From Streptomyces guryensis (lineage in GTDB: Bacteria > Actinomycetota > Actinomycetes > Streptomycetales > Streptomycetaceae): a DNA stretch of 64,000 nt. Positions 7,372 through 15,943 of this stretch are shown here, one piece after another; the first letter of the stretch is position 1, and the number at the start of each line of letters is the position of its first letter. The position numbers and the translations under genes were made by a program. The stretch lies in contig NZ_JAJSBI010000026.1 in assembly GCF_021261325.1 (NCBI RefSeq), positions 1 through 64,000 on the forward strand, given 5' to 3'. A model generated the notes under the pieces. That model made no database searches and was not told where the DNA came from. It was given only the letters and a program-made list of their open reading frames with translations.

Positions 7372-9324
7372 ATGAGCGTTGACGGGCGGGACGAGCCACT
7401 GGGTGACGGTGACGCGGAGGCCGGTGGTTCGCCGCAGGTGCCGAGTCAGGGCGGGCCGGGCGGACGGGCGGGTGTCCCGCGGGGCGGTGGCCGCCCGGAG
7501 ACCGTCATCCCGCCGCAGGGCGGCGAGCCGGTCGAGCCCGTCGAGGGCAGTGTCCCGGCGCAGCGCGACCGGCGGGAGGACGGCGTCCTGCCGCCCCCCA
7601 GGGACCTGCCGCCCTCCGACGCCGACCTGATCGGGCGGATGCGCTCGGGCGACGACACCGCGTACGAGGAGCTCTACCGGCGGCACGCGGACGCCGTGCG
7701 CCGCTACGCCCGCACCTGCTGCCGCGACGCCCACACCGCGGACGACCTCACCGCTGAGGTCTTCGCCCGCATGCTCCAGGCGGTACGCGGCGGCCACGGC
7801 CCCGAGCACGCCGTACGCGCGTATCTGCTCACCACCGTCCGGCGGGTGGCCGCGAGCTGGACGAAGTCCGCGAAGCGGGAGCAACTGGTCGACGACTTCG
7901 CGGTGTTCGCGGCGCAGGCAGCGCGCTCCTCCGAGGTGTCCGACGACCCTGCGTCCATCGGCTCCTTCGGAGCGGGCCTGGAGCTGGGCGCCGACGTGCG
8001 CGCGATGCACGAGGCCGAGCAGTCCATGGCCATGCAGGCCTTCCGGTCGCTGCCGGAGCGCTGGCAGGCCGTGCTGTGGCACACCGAGGTCGAGGACGAG
8101 TCGCCGAGCGAGGTCGCCACGCTCTTCGGGCTGGACGCCAACGGCACGCGCGTGCTCGCCAGCCGCGCCCGTGAGGGCCTCAAGCAGGCCTACCTCCAGG
8201 CCCACGTCAGCGCCGCGCTCGCCGGCGACGAGGGGTGCGCCCGCTACGCCGACCGGCTCGGCGCCTACGCCCGTGGCGGCCTGCGCACGCGGGCCGAGCG
8301 GGGGCTGCGCAAGCACCTGGAGGAGTGCGCCAAGTGCCGGCTGGCAGCAGGCCAGATCAAGGAAGTCGCCAGCGGAATCCCGGGGGTCGTACCGGTCGCG
8401 GTCATCGGCTGGTTCGGAGCCGCCGGGTACGCCAAGGTGGCCGCGCTCATCGCGGGCGGCACCGGAGCCGGTGCGGCGGGCGTCGCGGGTGCGGCCGCCG
8501 CTGCGGGCGGAGGCTCTTCCAGCGGGGCGGGCGCCGGTGGCGCGGCGGCCTCCGAAGGGCTCGGCGCGCCCGCGAAGATCGGCATCGCCGCCGGTGTCCT
8601 CGCCGTGGCGGGGGTGGCGGTGGCCCTCGCCCTGTCCGGGAGCGACACCCCGGTCAGGAAGCCGGACGCGAAGCCACCCGCGTCCGCTCCGGCCGTGCGG
8701 CCGGAATCGCCCCAGCCGACGCCTTCGACGAAGCAGCCCACGCCGAACCCGCGGGTGGTCGTGCCCGCGGCGGCTCCCCTGCCGACTCCGACCCCGACCC
8801 CGACTCCCCGGCCGAAGCCCACCCCGACCCCGACCCCTACGCCGAAGCCGACCCCGAAGCCCAGGCCCACCCCCACTCCCCCGCCGGCTCCGGCCGTCTA
8901 CGAGTGGAGCGGGCTCTCGTACGACTTGGGCGGCGACGGCACCAAGCCCGAGATGCGGATCGGCCAGAGCAGCTGGGTGTGGCAGCGGTACGGCATGTCG
9001 ATCGCCGGCAAGCAGTACCCCCACGGCGTGACCGTGCACGGCGCGTCCTCCGTCACCGTCGACCTCAACCGCTCCTGCTCCGCCTACGACGCCGTGGTCG
9101 GCGTGGACGACATGACCCTCGGGCTCGGCAAGGTCTACTTCTCCGTCTACGCCGACGGCGTCCGGCTCTGGCAGTCGCGGATGATCCAGGCCGGCTACCC
9201 GGCGGTCCCGCTCCATGTGAACCTCGCCGGGCACCGGACCGTACAGCTGGTCGTCCAGCCGCAGAGCGGCTTCGACTCCCTGACGCTCGCGGACTGGGCC
9301 GAGTCGAAGTTCACCTGCTCGTAG
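7372..9324 (+). CDS. ECF-like sigma factor fused to zinc motif, TM helix and NPCBM domain
   Basis: About 650 residues, over three times a normal ECF sigma factor. Order: disordered Gly/Pro leader (1-80); sigma region 2 (~83-165, DDLTAEVFARML); sigma region 4 (~217-275, with SPSEVATLFGLDANGTRVLA as helix-turn-helix); a zinc-type motif H315-x3-C319-x2-C322 like ZAS anti-sigma domains; an Ala/Gly hydrophobic stretch (~338-378); a transmembrane helix (~403-421); a long Pro/Thr spacer; and an NPCBM carbohydrate-binding module (~522-650). The expected topology puts the sigma part in the cytoplasm and NPCBM outside. Related sigma factors with C-terminal carbohydrate-binding extensions are known in Actinobacteria; how they signal is unclear. 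The ATG at 7372 is preferred over an upstream TTG. Confidence 0.9.
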   Translation: MSVDGRDEPLGDGDAEAGGSPQVPSQGGPGGRAGVPRGGGRPETVIPPQGGEPVEPVEGSVPAQRDRREDGVLPPPRDLPPSDADLIGRMRSGDDTAYEELYRRHADAVRRYARTCCRDAHTADDLTAEVFARMLQAVRGGHGPEHAVRAYLLTTVRRVAASWTKSAKREQLVDDFAVFAAQAARSSEVSDDPASIGSFGAGLELGADVRAMHEAEQSMAMQAFRSLPERWQAVLWHTEVEDESPSEVATLFGLDANGTRVLASRAREGLKQAYLQAHVSAALAGDEGCARYADRLGAYARGGLRTRAERGLRKHLEECAKCRLAAGQIKEVASGIPGVVPVAVIGWFGAAGYAKVAALIAGGTGAGAAGVAGAAAAAGGGSSSGAGAGGAAASEGLGAPAKIGIAAGVLAVAGVAVALALSGSDTPVRKPDAKPPASAPAVRPESPQPTPSTKQPTPNPRVVVPAAAPLPTPTPTPTPRPKPTPTPTPTPKPTPKPRPTPTPPPAPAVYEWSGLSYDLGGDGTKPEMRIGQSSWVWQRYGMSIAGKQYPHGVTVHGASSVTVDLNRSCSAYDAVVGVDDMTLGLGKVYFSVYADGVRLWQSRMIQAGYPAVPLHVNLAGHRTVQLVVQPQSGFDSLTLADWAESKFTCS

Positions 9325-9354
9325 CGCCGCACGGGCTTCACGGCCGCGGTTCGG

Positions 9355-12300
9355 CTACGGGAGCTGCTCGGCAGGGTGTCTGCGCAGGGCCTCGCCGAGT
9401 TCGGCGAGGAGGCCGTCGGCGGTGAGGGCGGCACCTCGGGTGTACTCCGCCTCGTACTCCTCGGCGCACAGCGCGGCGCGGGCGGCGGTCTCGACCCGCT
9501 CGGCCTCGGCGCGCTCCGGCATGGGGCGCGGTGCGCCGTCCCGCAGATGCTCGGCGGCGGCTAGCAGGCGGACCGTGCGCGGATGGTCTCCCAGATCGGA
9601 CAGCAGGACGGCCGAGCTGTCCACGAGGGTCGCCGTGACGACATCGGCGCAGCGCCGCTCCACCGCCTCACGGACGGTGTCGGCCAGCTTCGGCAGTCCG
9701 TGCGCCGGGCCGGACTCGGCGACCGTCACCAGGCCGTCGATCGCGTTCAGCATCACCATGAACTGGGGCGGTGGCGTGCCGCGTCCGATCTCCGTGCGCG
9801 CCGCCTCGTGCAGGGCGCGGGCGCGGGCGGTGTCCTTCTCGTCCAGCGCGAGCTGGGCGCGCATCAGCAGCACGAACGCCCTTGAGTCGGGTACGCCGTA
9901 GTGGTCGGCGGCGGCGGTCGCCTCGTCCAGCCCGCTGAGCGCGGCCGCGCGGTCGCCCCCTCGGTAGGCGATCTCGGCGAGCCGGGCCATGAGGAACGGT
10001 GTCTCGGCGTACGCGCCCACCTCGTAGGCGAGCCGCAGCGCCTCCTCGTACTCATCCTTGGCCTCCCCCAGGCGGCTGCGGGCCATCGCCGCCTCGCCGG
10101 CCGCGCTGCACACCTGGGCCCGCATCCAGCGGTCGCCGACGCGCCGGCTCAGCGCCCGGAGTTCCGCGAGGTCCTCGTCCACGCCCTTCATGCCGCCCGG
10201 TGAGTCGACGGCCAGGTGCGTACGGAACATGAGGGCGACGCCGACCGCCCAGTCGTCGCCGTGGGCACGGCAGTTGGCGACGGAGAGGTCCATGGCGGCG
10301 CGGACGTCCTGCGCGCTGTCCAGGATGAACGTGGTGAACGGCCAGACGAGTCCGGGCATTCGGGCCGCCTCCGGACCGCCCCGCTCGAAGAAGTTCCGCA
10401 GCCGGCCGACGTACTGACGCAGCCGGTCGTCCAGCAGCGCGTCCATCGGTTGGGTGTCCGACTTCATGAAGAGGTGGAGCATCCGGAGGTTCATGCGGAG
10501 GGTGTGGTGGGGGTGGTGTTCTTCGGCGTGAGGGGCGGAGAGGAAGGTGTCTATGAGGTCTATGGCATCGATGGGACCTGTGGCACCTATGGGACCTGTG
10601 GCACCTATGACATCCGTGGCACCTGTGGGATTCATGGCGTTGAGGGGGGCGATGCCGGCGGGGTTGTCCAGAGTGGCGCCCAGGCGGAGGACCTGGTCCA
10701 GCCAGGACTCGGCCTCATGGCGGTAGTTGCGCAGCCACCAGAACCAGCCCATGGACAGGGCGAGGGCGGCGGCCTCCGGCTCGGTGCCCGAGGTGAGGGC
10801 GCGGTGGAGGGCGGCGCGGATGTTGTCCAGCTCGGTCTCCAGGCGGGAGATCCACGGGAGTTGGGCGGCCGAGCGCAGGACGGGGTCGGCCTCCTCCACG
10901 AGCGCGCGCACCCACGCGCTGTGCCTGCGCTCGGCCGCGGCGCGCAGTTCGGGGGCCTCGGCGGCGCGCTCCGCCGCGTACTCGTGGATGGTCTCCAGCA
11001 TGCGGTACCGCATACCGCCGGAGCCGGTCCGGTCGTACGGCGTCTCGCCCGGAGTGGCCACGATCAGGGACTTGTCGACGAGGGCCCCGACGAGATCGGT
11101 CGCGGGGCCGGTGCACACGGCATCCGCCGCCGCGAGGTCCCAGCCGCCGGCGAACACGGACACCTCGCGCAGCACCGTGCGCTCCCGCTCGTCGAGGAGC
11201 TCCCAGGACCAGTCGACGACCGCGCGCAGGGTCTGCTGGCGGGGCAGGACCGTACGGCTTCCGGAGGTGAGGAGGCGAAAGCGGTCGTCGAGGCGGTCGG
11301 CGATCTGGCGTGGTGTGAGCAGCCGTAGCCGGGCCGCGGCCAGTTCGATGGCGAGCGGCAGGCCGTCCAGGCGGCGGCAGATCTCGTCCACCGCCTCCCG
11401 GTCGCGGAGCACGACGGCCGCGTCGGGGCGGACGGCGGACGCGCGCTCCTCGAAGAGGCGGTGCGCCTGGTCGAGGACGAGGGGTTCGACCGGGCGCACG
11501 GACTCGCCGGGGACGCCCAGGGGTTCACGGCTGGTGGCGAGGATCGTGAGCCAGGGGCAGCGGGTGAGCAGCGTCTCGGCGAGGGCTGCCGCTGCTTCGA
11601 TGACATGTTCGCAGTTGTCAAGGATCAGGAGTTGGCTGCGAGGGGCGCAGTACTCGACGAGCAGGGCGAGGGGGTCGTCCTGCGGGGCCGTCAGCTCGGT
11701 GGTCATCAGCACGGTCTCGCGCAGACCGAGCGCGCTGACCACCGCGCCGGGCACCGCCTCCGGGCGGTCCAGCGGTGCCAGTTCGACCAGCCACGCCTGG
11801 GGGAGCCCGGCGGCGGCCTCCTCGGCGAGGCGGGTCTTTCCGGAGCCGCCCGGACCGGTGAGGGTGACGAGCCTTGCCCTGTGCAATTCGGAACGGATGG
11901 CGTCGAGTTCTGGTTCCCGGCCCACGAAAGAGGTAAGGCGGGGACGGAGGTTGCCGGTTCGGCTGGAGGGTTCGGGTGGGGCGGGGGTGGGGGTGGGGAG
12001 CGGTGTTGTGGCCGTCGTGGTCGCCGGGGTGAGCAGTTCCGTGTGCAGGGCGCGTAGTTGGGGGCCCGGGTCGGTGCCCAGGCCTTCGGCCAGGGCTCGG
12101 CGGGCCATCTCGTATGCGGCGAGGGCGTCAGCCGTGCGGCCCGTGTCGCGCAGGGCGCGGATGAGGAGGGCGTGCAGCGGTTCGTCGTACGGGTGCGCCG
12201 CGGTCAGTTCCCTCAGGTGCGGTACGGCTGCGTGGGCGCGGCCCAGGCGCAGGTCCGCGTCGATACGGGCCCTGGTCGCCTCGCGGTGCAGTGCGTCGGG

Positions 12301-12738
12301 GCGGGTGGCGGCGAGGCGGTCCGGTAGGTCGGCGAGGGCGGGGCCGCGGTACAGGGCGAGGGCCTCGGTCAGGGTGTGTGCGGCGGTGTGCGGGTCGCCG
12401 TGGGCGAGGGCTGCTGTGCCCTGGCGTACCAGGCGCTCGAAGACGTACAGGTCTATGTCCTCCTGGGTCGCCTCGAGGCGGTAGCCGCCGGGGACGGAGG
12501 TGATGCTTTGTCTGCCCAGGGTGCGGCGGAGGCGGGCGATGAGGGCCTGGAGGGCGGCGGGGGCGTCCTGGGGCGGGGTGTCCGACCAGACCTCGTCGAT
12601 CAGGGTGTCGGGGGTGGTGACCCGGCCTGGGCGCAGGGCCAGGGCGGTGAGGAGGGTGCGGAGGCGTTGGCCGGGGATGGGTATGACGGTGCCGTGGCCG
12701 TCCGCTGCCTGGGTGACGCCCAGGATTCTGTACCGCAC
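9355..12738 (-). CDS. SARP/AfsR-type regulator with NB-ARC and TPR-like C-terminus
   Basis: About 1127 residues. Residues 1-92 are an OmpR-type winged helix, ~95-240 the bacterial transcriptional activation (BTAD) domain, and ~290-560 an NB-ARC/AAA ATPase with P-loop GPGGSGKT and Walker B LLILDNCEH. The rest is an alpha-helical repeat region. This is the AfsR architecture used for pathway-specific or pleiotropic control of secondary metabolism and development. An unusual collagen-like insert, GATGPIGATGPI, lies in the C-terminal part. I chose the GTG at 12738 (VRYRILGV). It lacks a clear Shine-Dalgarno, so the mRNA may be leaderless. The longer open frame upstream merely translates a dispersed intergenic repeat. 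Confidence 0.9.
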   Translation of the reverse strand: MRYRILGVTQAADGHGTVIPIPGQRLRTLLTALALRPGRVTTPDTLIDEVWSDTPPQDAPAALQALIARLRRTLGRQSITSVPGGYRLEATQEDIDLYVFERLVRQGTAALAHGDPHTAAHTLTEALALYRGPALADLPDRLAATRPDALHREATRARIDADLRLGRAHAAVPHLRELTAAHPYDEPLHALLIRALRDTGRTADALAAYEMARRALAEGLGTDPGPQLRALHTELLTPATTTATTPLPTPTPAPPEPSSRTGNLRPRLTSFVGREPELDAIRSELHRARLVTLTGPGGSGKTRLAEEAAAGLPQAWLVELAPLDRPEAVPGAVVSALGLRETVLMTTELTAPQDDPLALLVEYCAPRSQLLILDNCEHVIEAAAALAETLLTRCPWLTILATSREPLGVPGESVRPVEPLVLDQAHRLFEERASAVRPDAAVVLRDREAVDEICRRLDGLPLAIELAAARLRLLTPRQIADRLDDRFRLLTSGSRTVLPRQQTLRAVVDWSWELLDERERTVLREVSVFAGGWDLAAADAVCTGPATDLVGALVDKSLIVATPGETPYDRTGSGGMRYRMLETIHEYAAERAAEAPELRAAAERRHSAWVRALVEEADPVLRSAAQLPWISRLETELDNIRAALHRALTSGTEPEAAALALSMGWFWWLRNYRHEAESWLDQVLRLGATLDNPAGIAPLNAMNPTGATDVIGATGPIGATGPIDAIDLIDTFLSAPHAEEHHPHHTLRMNLRMLHLFMKSDTQPMDALLDDRLRQYVGRLRNFFERGGPEAARMPGLVWPFTTFILDSAQDVRAAMDLSVANCRAHGDDWAVGVALMFRTHLAVDSPGGMKGVDEDLAELRALSRRVGDRWMRAQVCSAAGEAAMARSRLGEAKDEYEEALRLAYEVGAYAETPFLMARLAEIAYRGGDRAAALSGLDEATAAADHYGVPDSRAFVLLMRAQLALDEKDTARARALHEAARTEIGRGTPPPQFMVMLNAIDGLVTVAESGPAHGLPKLADTVREAVERRCADVVTATLVDSSAVLLSDLGDHPRTVRLLAAAEHLRDGAPRPMPERAEAERVETAARAALCAEEYEAEYTRGAALTADGLLAELGEALRRHPAEQLP
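10573..10608. repeat. 18-bp tandem repeat inside the SARP gene
   Basis: GGGACCTGTGGCACCTAT occurs twice in perfect tandem, followed by degenerate copies to about 10635. On the coding strand it produces the Gly-Ala-Thr-Gly-Pro-Ile collagen-like run. The unit is a multiple of three, so copy number can vary without breaking the frame. Confidence 0.85.
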
Positions 12739-13160
12739 CGGGTCATTGTCGCTGGGGGGTGGGGGTGGGGCACGTGTTTTGTGGGGGTGGGGGTCGGGGG
12801 GCGGGCTGCCCGGGTGGTGGACGCCAGGGTGTTTTTCGCCCCCGCCGCCCCTGCCCGTCCCGTCCCCAGGGGGCTGCGCCCCTTCGACCCCGCCAGGGGC
12901 TACGCCCCTGTACCCCCGGGGACTACGGTCCCCGGACCCCGATTCCGGGGCAGGACTCCGGACCCCGCCGGGGCTCTGCCGCGGGCCCCGTTCGGTCTGA
13001 ACGGCCTCGTCCTCGAACGCCGGACGGGCTGGGAGATGCGTACCGGCGGCCATGATGGGCCGAAGAGGTACAGGCCGGCCTCTGGACGCCGAAGGCCGGC
13101 GGAAGGCTCCGTCCTCACGCGACGCCCGCTCGTCCCCCAAGGCCGGCGGAGAGCGCCCTC
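12739..13160. other. 422-base gap, mainly dispersed GC-rich repeat
   Basis: Between the SARP gene and the asparagine-synthetase-like gene. It holds several GGGGC/GCCCC hairpin-forming blocks and one copy of the dispersed repeat described separately. The open frame that crosses it is an artefact of repeat composition. The SARP promoter should lie at its left end. Confidence 0.5.
12838..13030. repeat. Dispersed Streptomyces intergenic repeat, copy A
   Basis: The core at 12991-13030 reads CTGAACGGCCTCGTCCT, then CGAACGCCGGACGGGCT. It is preceded by a CCCCGCC/GGGGCTGCGCCCC hairpin tract. The same core, with one or a few changes, recurs in three other gaps of this window (near 18841, 26441 and, inverted, 54804). 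Such repeats are common between Streptomyces genes; their role is not established. Confidence 0.8.
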
Positions 13161-15260
13161 TCACGCAACGCCCCCTCCTCCCCCAGCGGCCAGTGCGCCT
13201 CTTCTTGGGGTGATTCCTGCCGGCACTGCTCTCTGGCGGGCCGGTGTGCCTGTCCAGCAGGTCCCTCGGCGGGAGAGTAGGCGGCGCAGCCAGAGTTCCA
13301 GGGAGACCAGGTCTGCCAGGCCGTCGAGGGGGAGGGGTTCGCCCGCTGCCGCCGCGCGGAGGGCCTTGCGGACCACTCGGGCCTCCACCAGGCCCGCCTC
13401 CGCCAGCAAGGGGGTGCCGAACAGGGACATCAGGGAGTCGGCGGCCACCCTCAGGCCCGTACGGGCCGCCACCGCTGCCGGGGCGTGGGAGGGGGCGCCC
13501 CAGCCGGGTGGGAGGTCGCTCACGCCGGCGCCCTCCAGGACCGTGCGGAGGATCGCGGCACGCGCGCCCGGCTGGACGCGCAACGCCTCGGGGAGCACGC
13601 GGCAGGCGCGGACCACCTGGTTGTCGAGGAAGGGTGCGTGCAGGCGTTGGGAGCGGATCTCCGCTGCTTGTTCCAGGATGCGTAGGTCTGCGGCGTGGCG
13701 GGCCAGGGCCGCACGCGCGCGGTAGTCGCCGGGGCGTTGGGCCGGGCCCACGGCCGAGCGGCTCGTCGACGCCTGCAGGCGAACCGATACTTCAGCCAGG
13801 GCCTCACCGGTCAGCCAGCGTGCCGCCGGGCCCGGTCTGGCCCAGGTGAGGGCGGCGAGGGACGCGCCGACGGCGCCGCCCGGCTCGTCGAAGCGGCGTT
13901 GCAGGAGGCGTTCGGCGAGGAGTTCCAGGCCCGCCCGGTACGGGGTCCGCGACAGCTTCCGGGCCGCGCCGTACACGCGCGCGGGGACCATCACCGAGCC
14001 GTCGGCCTTCGCGAGTGCCGCGACGGGGCGGACCAGGTGGCGGCGTTTGCGGTCCATCAGGAGGTCGGCCAGCCTGGCCGGGTGCGCGTCCAGGACCTGG
14101 CGGGCGCCGTAGCCCGTGAAGTGGTCCGCGCTGCCCGCCGCCAGGCGTGCTCGGTGCCGCGCCGCCGTCACCAGGGACGGGCCCGGCTCGTCCGTCAGCG
14201 GGCCGTCGAGTTCGGCGTACGGGAGGGTCTCCTCGCCCCCGGTCACCACTACGTGGTGCAGGCGTGGGTTGGCGGCGAGGGTTCCGGCGCGTTCCAGTTC
14301 CGCCTCGCGGCCGCCGACCGCCAGGTCGTTGAAGGTGACCGCCAGCAGGCGTTCGCCCGCGCCCGTGCCGTGGCCCAGGACCGTGCCCGGCATGCCGGGG
14401 AGGCCGGCCGCCAGCAGCGCGAGCGTCCCGGACGCCGGGCCGCCGGAGAGGTCCGCGCCGATGCCCGCCACCGGCATCCCGCGCGCGGCGCGGCGCTCCG
14501 CCGGGCCCATGCCGGGGACGGGGCCCGGGTCTATGTCGGCTCCCGGGACGTGCCTGGGCGCCGACAAGCGCGTGCGTACCGCCTCCACCAGCGCGTCGCG
14601 CACCGCGTCGACCGCACTGTCGGGGTCCGCCGAGGGCGCCGCCACCGCGAGGGACGCGACGGGCTCGTAGCCGGCGATCTCACGCGCCCCCGCGCGCAGG
14701 ATCAGCGCATGCCCGGGCGGAATGCGCCGTACGCCGTCGTAGGGCGTGGAGTCGTGCAGTGCGGCCGGTACGTCGGGGGCGGCGAGGAGCGCGGCGAGGT
14801 GGCCGAAGTCGAGGTTGGCCTCGATGAGGTCGGCGAGCGGGAGCGCGGCGGTGGCGTAGGCGGTGCCGCCCGCCCACGGGGTGTAGAAGACGGGTCGGGC
14901 GCCCGCCAGATCGCCGCAGACGGTGACCCGGCGGCCGACCTGGACGATCGCCGTGTAGCTGCCCGGCCAAGCCGTCAGGTGGCGGAGTGCGCCTCCGCGC
15001 GCGGCGAACAGACCGACCCGCAGCTCCTCGTCGGACGCCCCGCACGTCCCCAGGACCGCGATCCGGGTCTGGGCGTCCGCCTTCACCACCCGCACCTCGT
15101 CGGGGCGCCAGTCGCCGACCGCCCAGAGCGGATCGGGGTCGCCCCACAGGAGTTGGGAGCCCACCGGGTGCACGGTCTCGCCGTCCTGTCCGGTGGCCCC
15201 CGCGGAACCGGTCCGCAATGCCCCCGCGGCGGTGCTGCTCCACCCCACCAACCACCGCAT
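13161..15260 (-). CDS. Asparagine-synthetase-like protein without glutaminase cysteine
   Basis: About 699 residues. The N-terminal ~200 residues have the fold signature of an Ntn/GATase-II domain (GDLAGARPVFY, FDGVRRIPPG-like segment), but it starts MRWLVGW with no Cys2, so glutamine hydrolysis is not expected. The C-terminal domain has the ATP-pyrophosphatase motif LSGGPASG at ~271-278, where the usual SGGxDS Asp is replaced. Relatives with inactive glutaminase domains include beta-lactam synthetases and lasso-peptide cyclases, which adenylate a carboxylate for amide formation. No lasso precursor or B protein was seen nearby, so the substrate is unknown. The ATG was chosen because GGAGG lies five bases upstream. 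Confidence 0.85.
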   Translation of the reverse strand: MRWLVGWSSTAAGALRTGSAGATGQDGETVHPVGSQLLWGDPDPLWAVGDWRPDEVRVVKADAQTRIAVLGTCGASDEELRVGLFAARGGALRHLTAWPGSYTAIVQVGRRVTVCGDLAGARPVFYTPWAGGTAYATAALPLADLIEANLDFGHLAALLAAPDVPAALHDSTPYDGVRRIPPGHALILRAGAREIAGYEPVASLAVAAPSADPDSAVDAVRDALVEAVRTRLSAPRHVPGADIDPGPVPGMGPAERRAARGMPVAGIGADLSGGPASGTLALLAAGLPGMPGTVLGHGTGAGERLLAVTFNDLAVGGREAELERAGTLAANPRLHHVVVTGGEETLPYAELDGPLTDEPGPSLVTAARHRARLAAGSADHFTGYGARQVLDAHPARLADLLMDRKRRHLVRPVAALAKADGSVMVPARVYGAARKLSRTPYRAGLELLAERLLQRRFDEPGGAVGASLAALTWARPGPAARWLTGEALAEVSVRLQASTSRSAVGPAQRPGDYRARAALARHAADLRILEQAAEIRSQRLHAPFLDNQVVRACRVLPEALRVQPGARAAILRTVLEGAGVSDLPPGWGAPSHAPAAVAARTGLRVAADSLMSLFGTPLLAEAGLVEARVVRKALRAAAAGEPLPLDGLADLVSLELWLRRLLSRRGTCWTGTPARQRAVPAGITPRRGALAAGGGGGVA

Positions 15261-15943
15261 GGACGCCTCCACAGGCTGTGGACAACCAGTGCACCGTACG
15301 AACTGGTTCACCATGCTGCCATGAAGGGCGCACGCCGGAGGCGTGGTGGAGCCGCTTACGATCCCTGGAAGGCACCTCGGCGCTCAACTGCCCGAGGGGA
15401 CGGACACCCGTACCCGGCAAGGCTTCTGCGACGCGAATGCGCCCCCGGAATGCCCCCCGAAAACGCCCTTCGCGCCCTCAAGTTCCGTGGTGGGAGCGGC
15501 AATTACCCGGGGAGAGCAGGGGCGATTTTCAGCCAAATCGGCGAAGGCGGGACGGGTTTGGACACGCTCCGTACAGGCTCTGAGCATCGCATCACCCGCG
15601 CGCAGCCCGGGAGACGGAGTTCGCCCCCCGGGCCCGTCCGCCGCCCGCGGGGATGTAGGCGGCGGTGTCCCCCAGCCCACTGGATCCAGTACAGCGGGCC
15701 GACCCACGCAGCATCCATGGAAGCGCTCCCCCGGTGGCCGGAGAAGAGCGCACGGGCGGGCGCACGGCCACACAACGGGAGCACGACGCAACTGCGCGTA
15801 TCGGACCCGTACTTCAGTACGGACCACAATCCCGCCATCCGGAACAATGCCCCTTAACGCTTGGGATGCGGCGAACTACGCTGGGTTTACGAATGCCGGG
15901 TGGTTATGCCAGCGCGGCAGCCGTCTGTGTCGAGGGGTGGCGC
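15261..15943. other. 683-base divergent gap before the NsdA-like gene
   Basis: No gene supported. An open frame continues upstream of the NsdA-like start through most of it but has non-coding composition. Both divergent promoters must lie here. The only clear element is the inverted repeat at 15807-15822. An in-frame ATG at 15893 is a weak alternative start for the downstream gene. Confidence 0.45.
15807..15822. promoter_or_regulatory. Inverted repeat upstream of NsdA-like gene
   Basis: Perfect 6-base arms CCGTAC and GTACGG around TTCA, about 120 bases before the chosen start. The size and position fit a dimeric regulator site. Confidence 0.4.

Noticed and set aside
8760..8890. Short repeats resembling a CRISPR-like or microsatellite array
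   Set aside because: They are codons of the Pro/Thr spacer of the sigma-fusion protein (ACC-CCG-type repeats), not spaced direct repeats.
12739..13164. N-terminal extension of the SARP protein
   Set aside because: The extension translates the dispersed repeat (RPAFEDEAVQ-type peptide), which appears in other non-coding gaps; the winged-helix domain begins at the GTG at 12738.
13161..15260. Lasso-peptide biosynthetic cluster
   Set aside because: The C-protein-like enzyme is present, but no precursor peptide, RiPP recognition element or B-type protease was found in the neighbouring gaps or genes.
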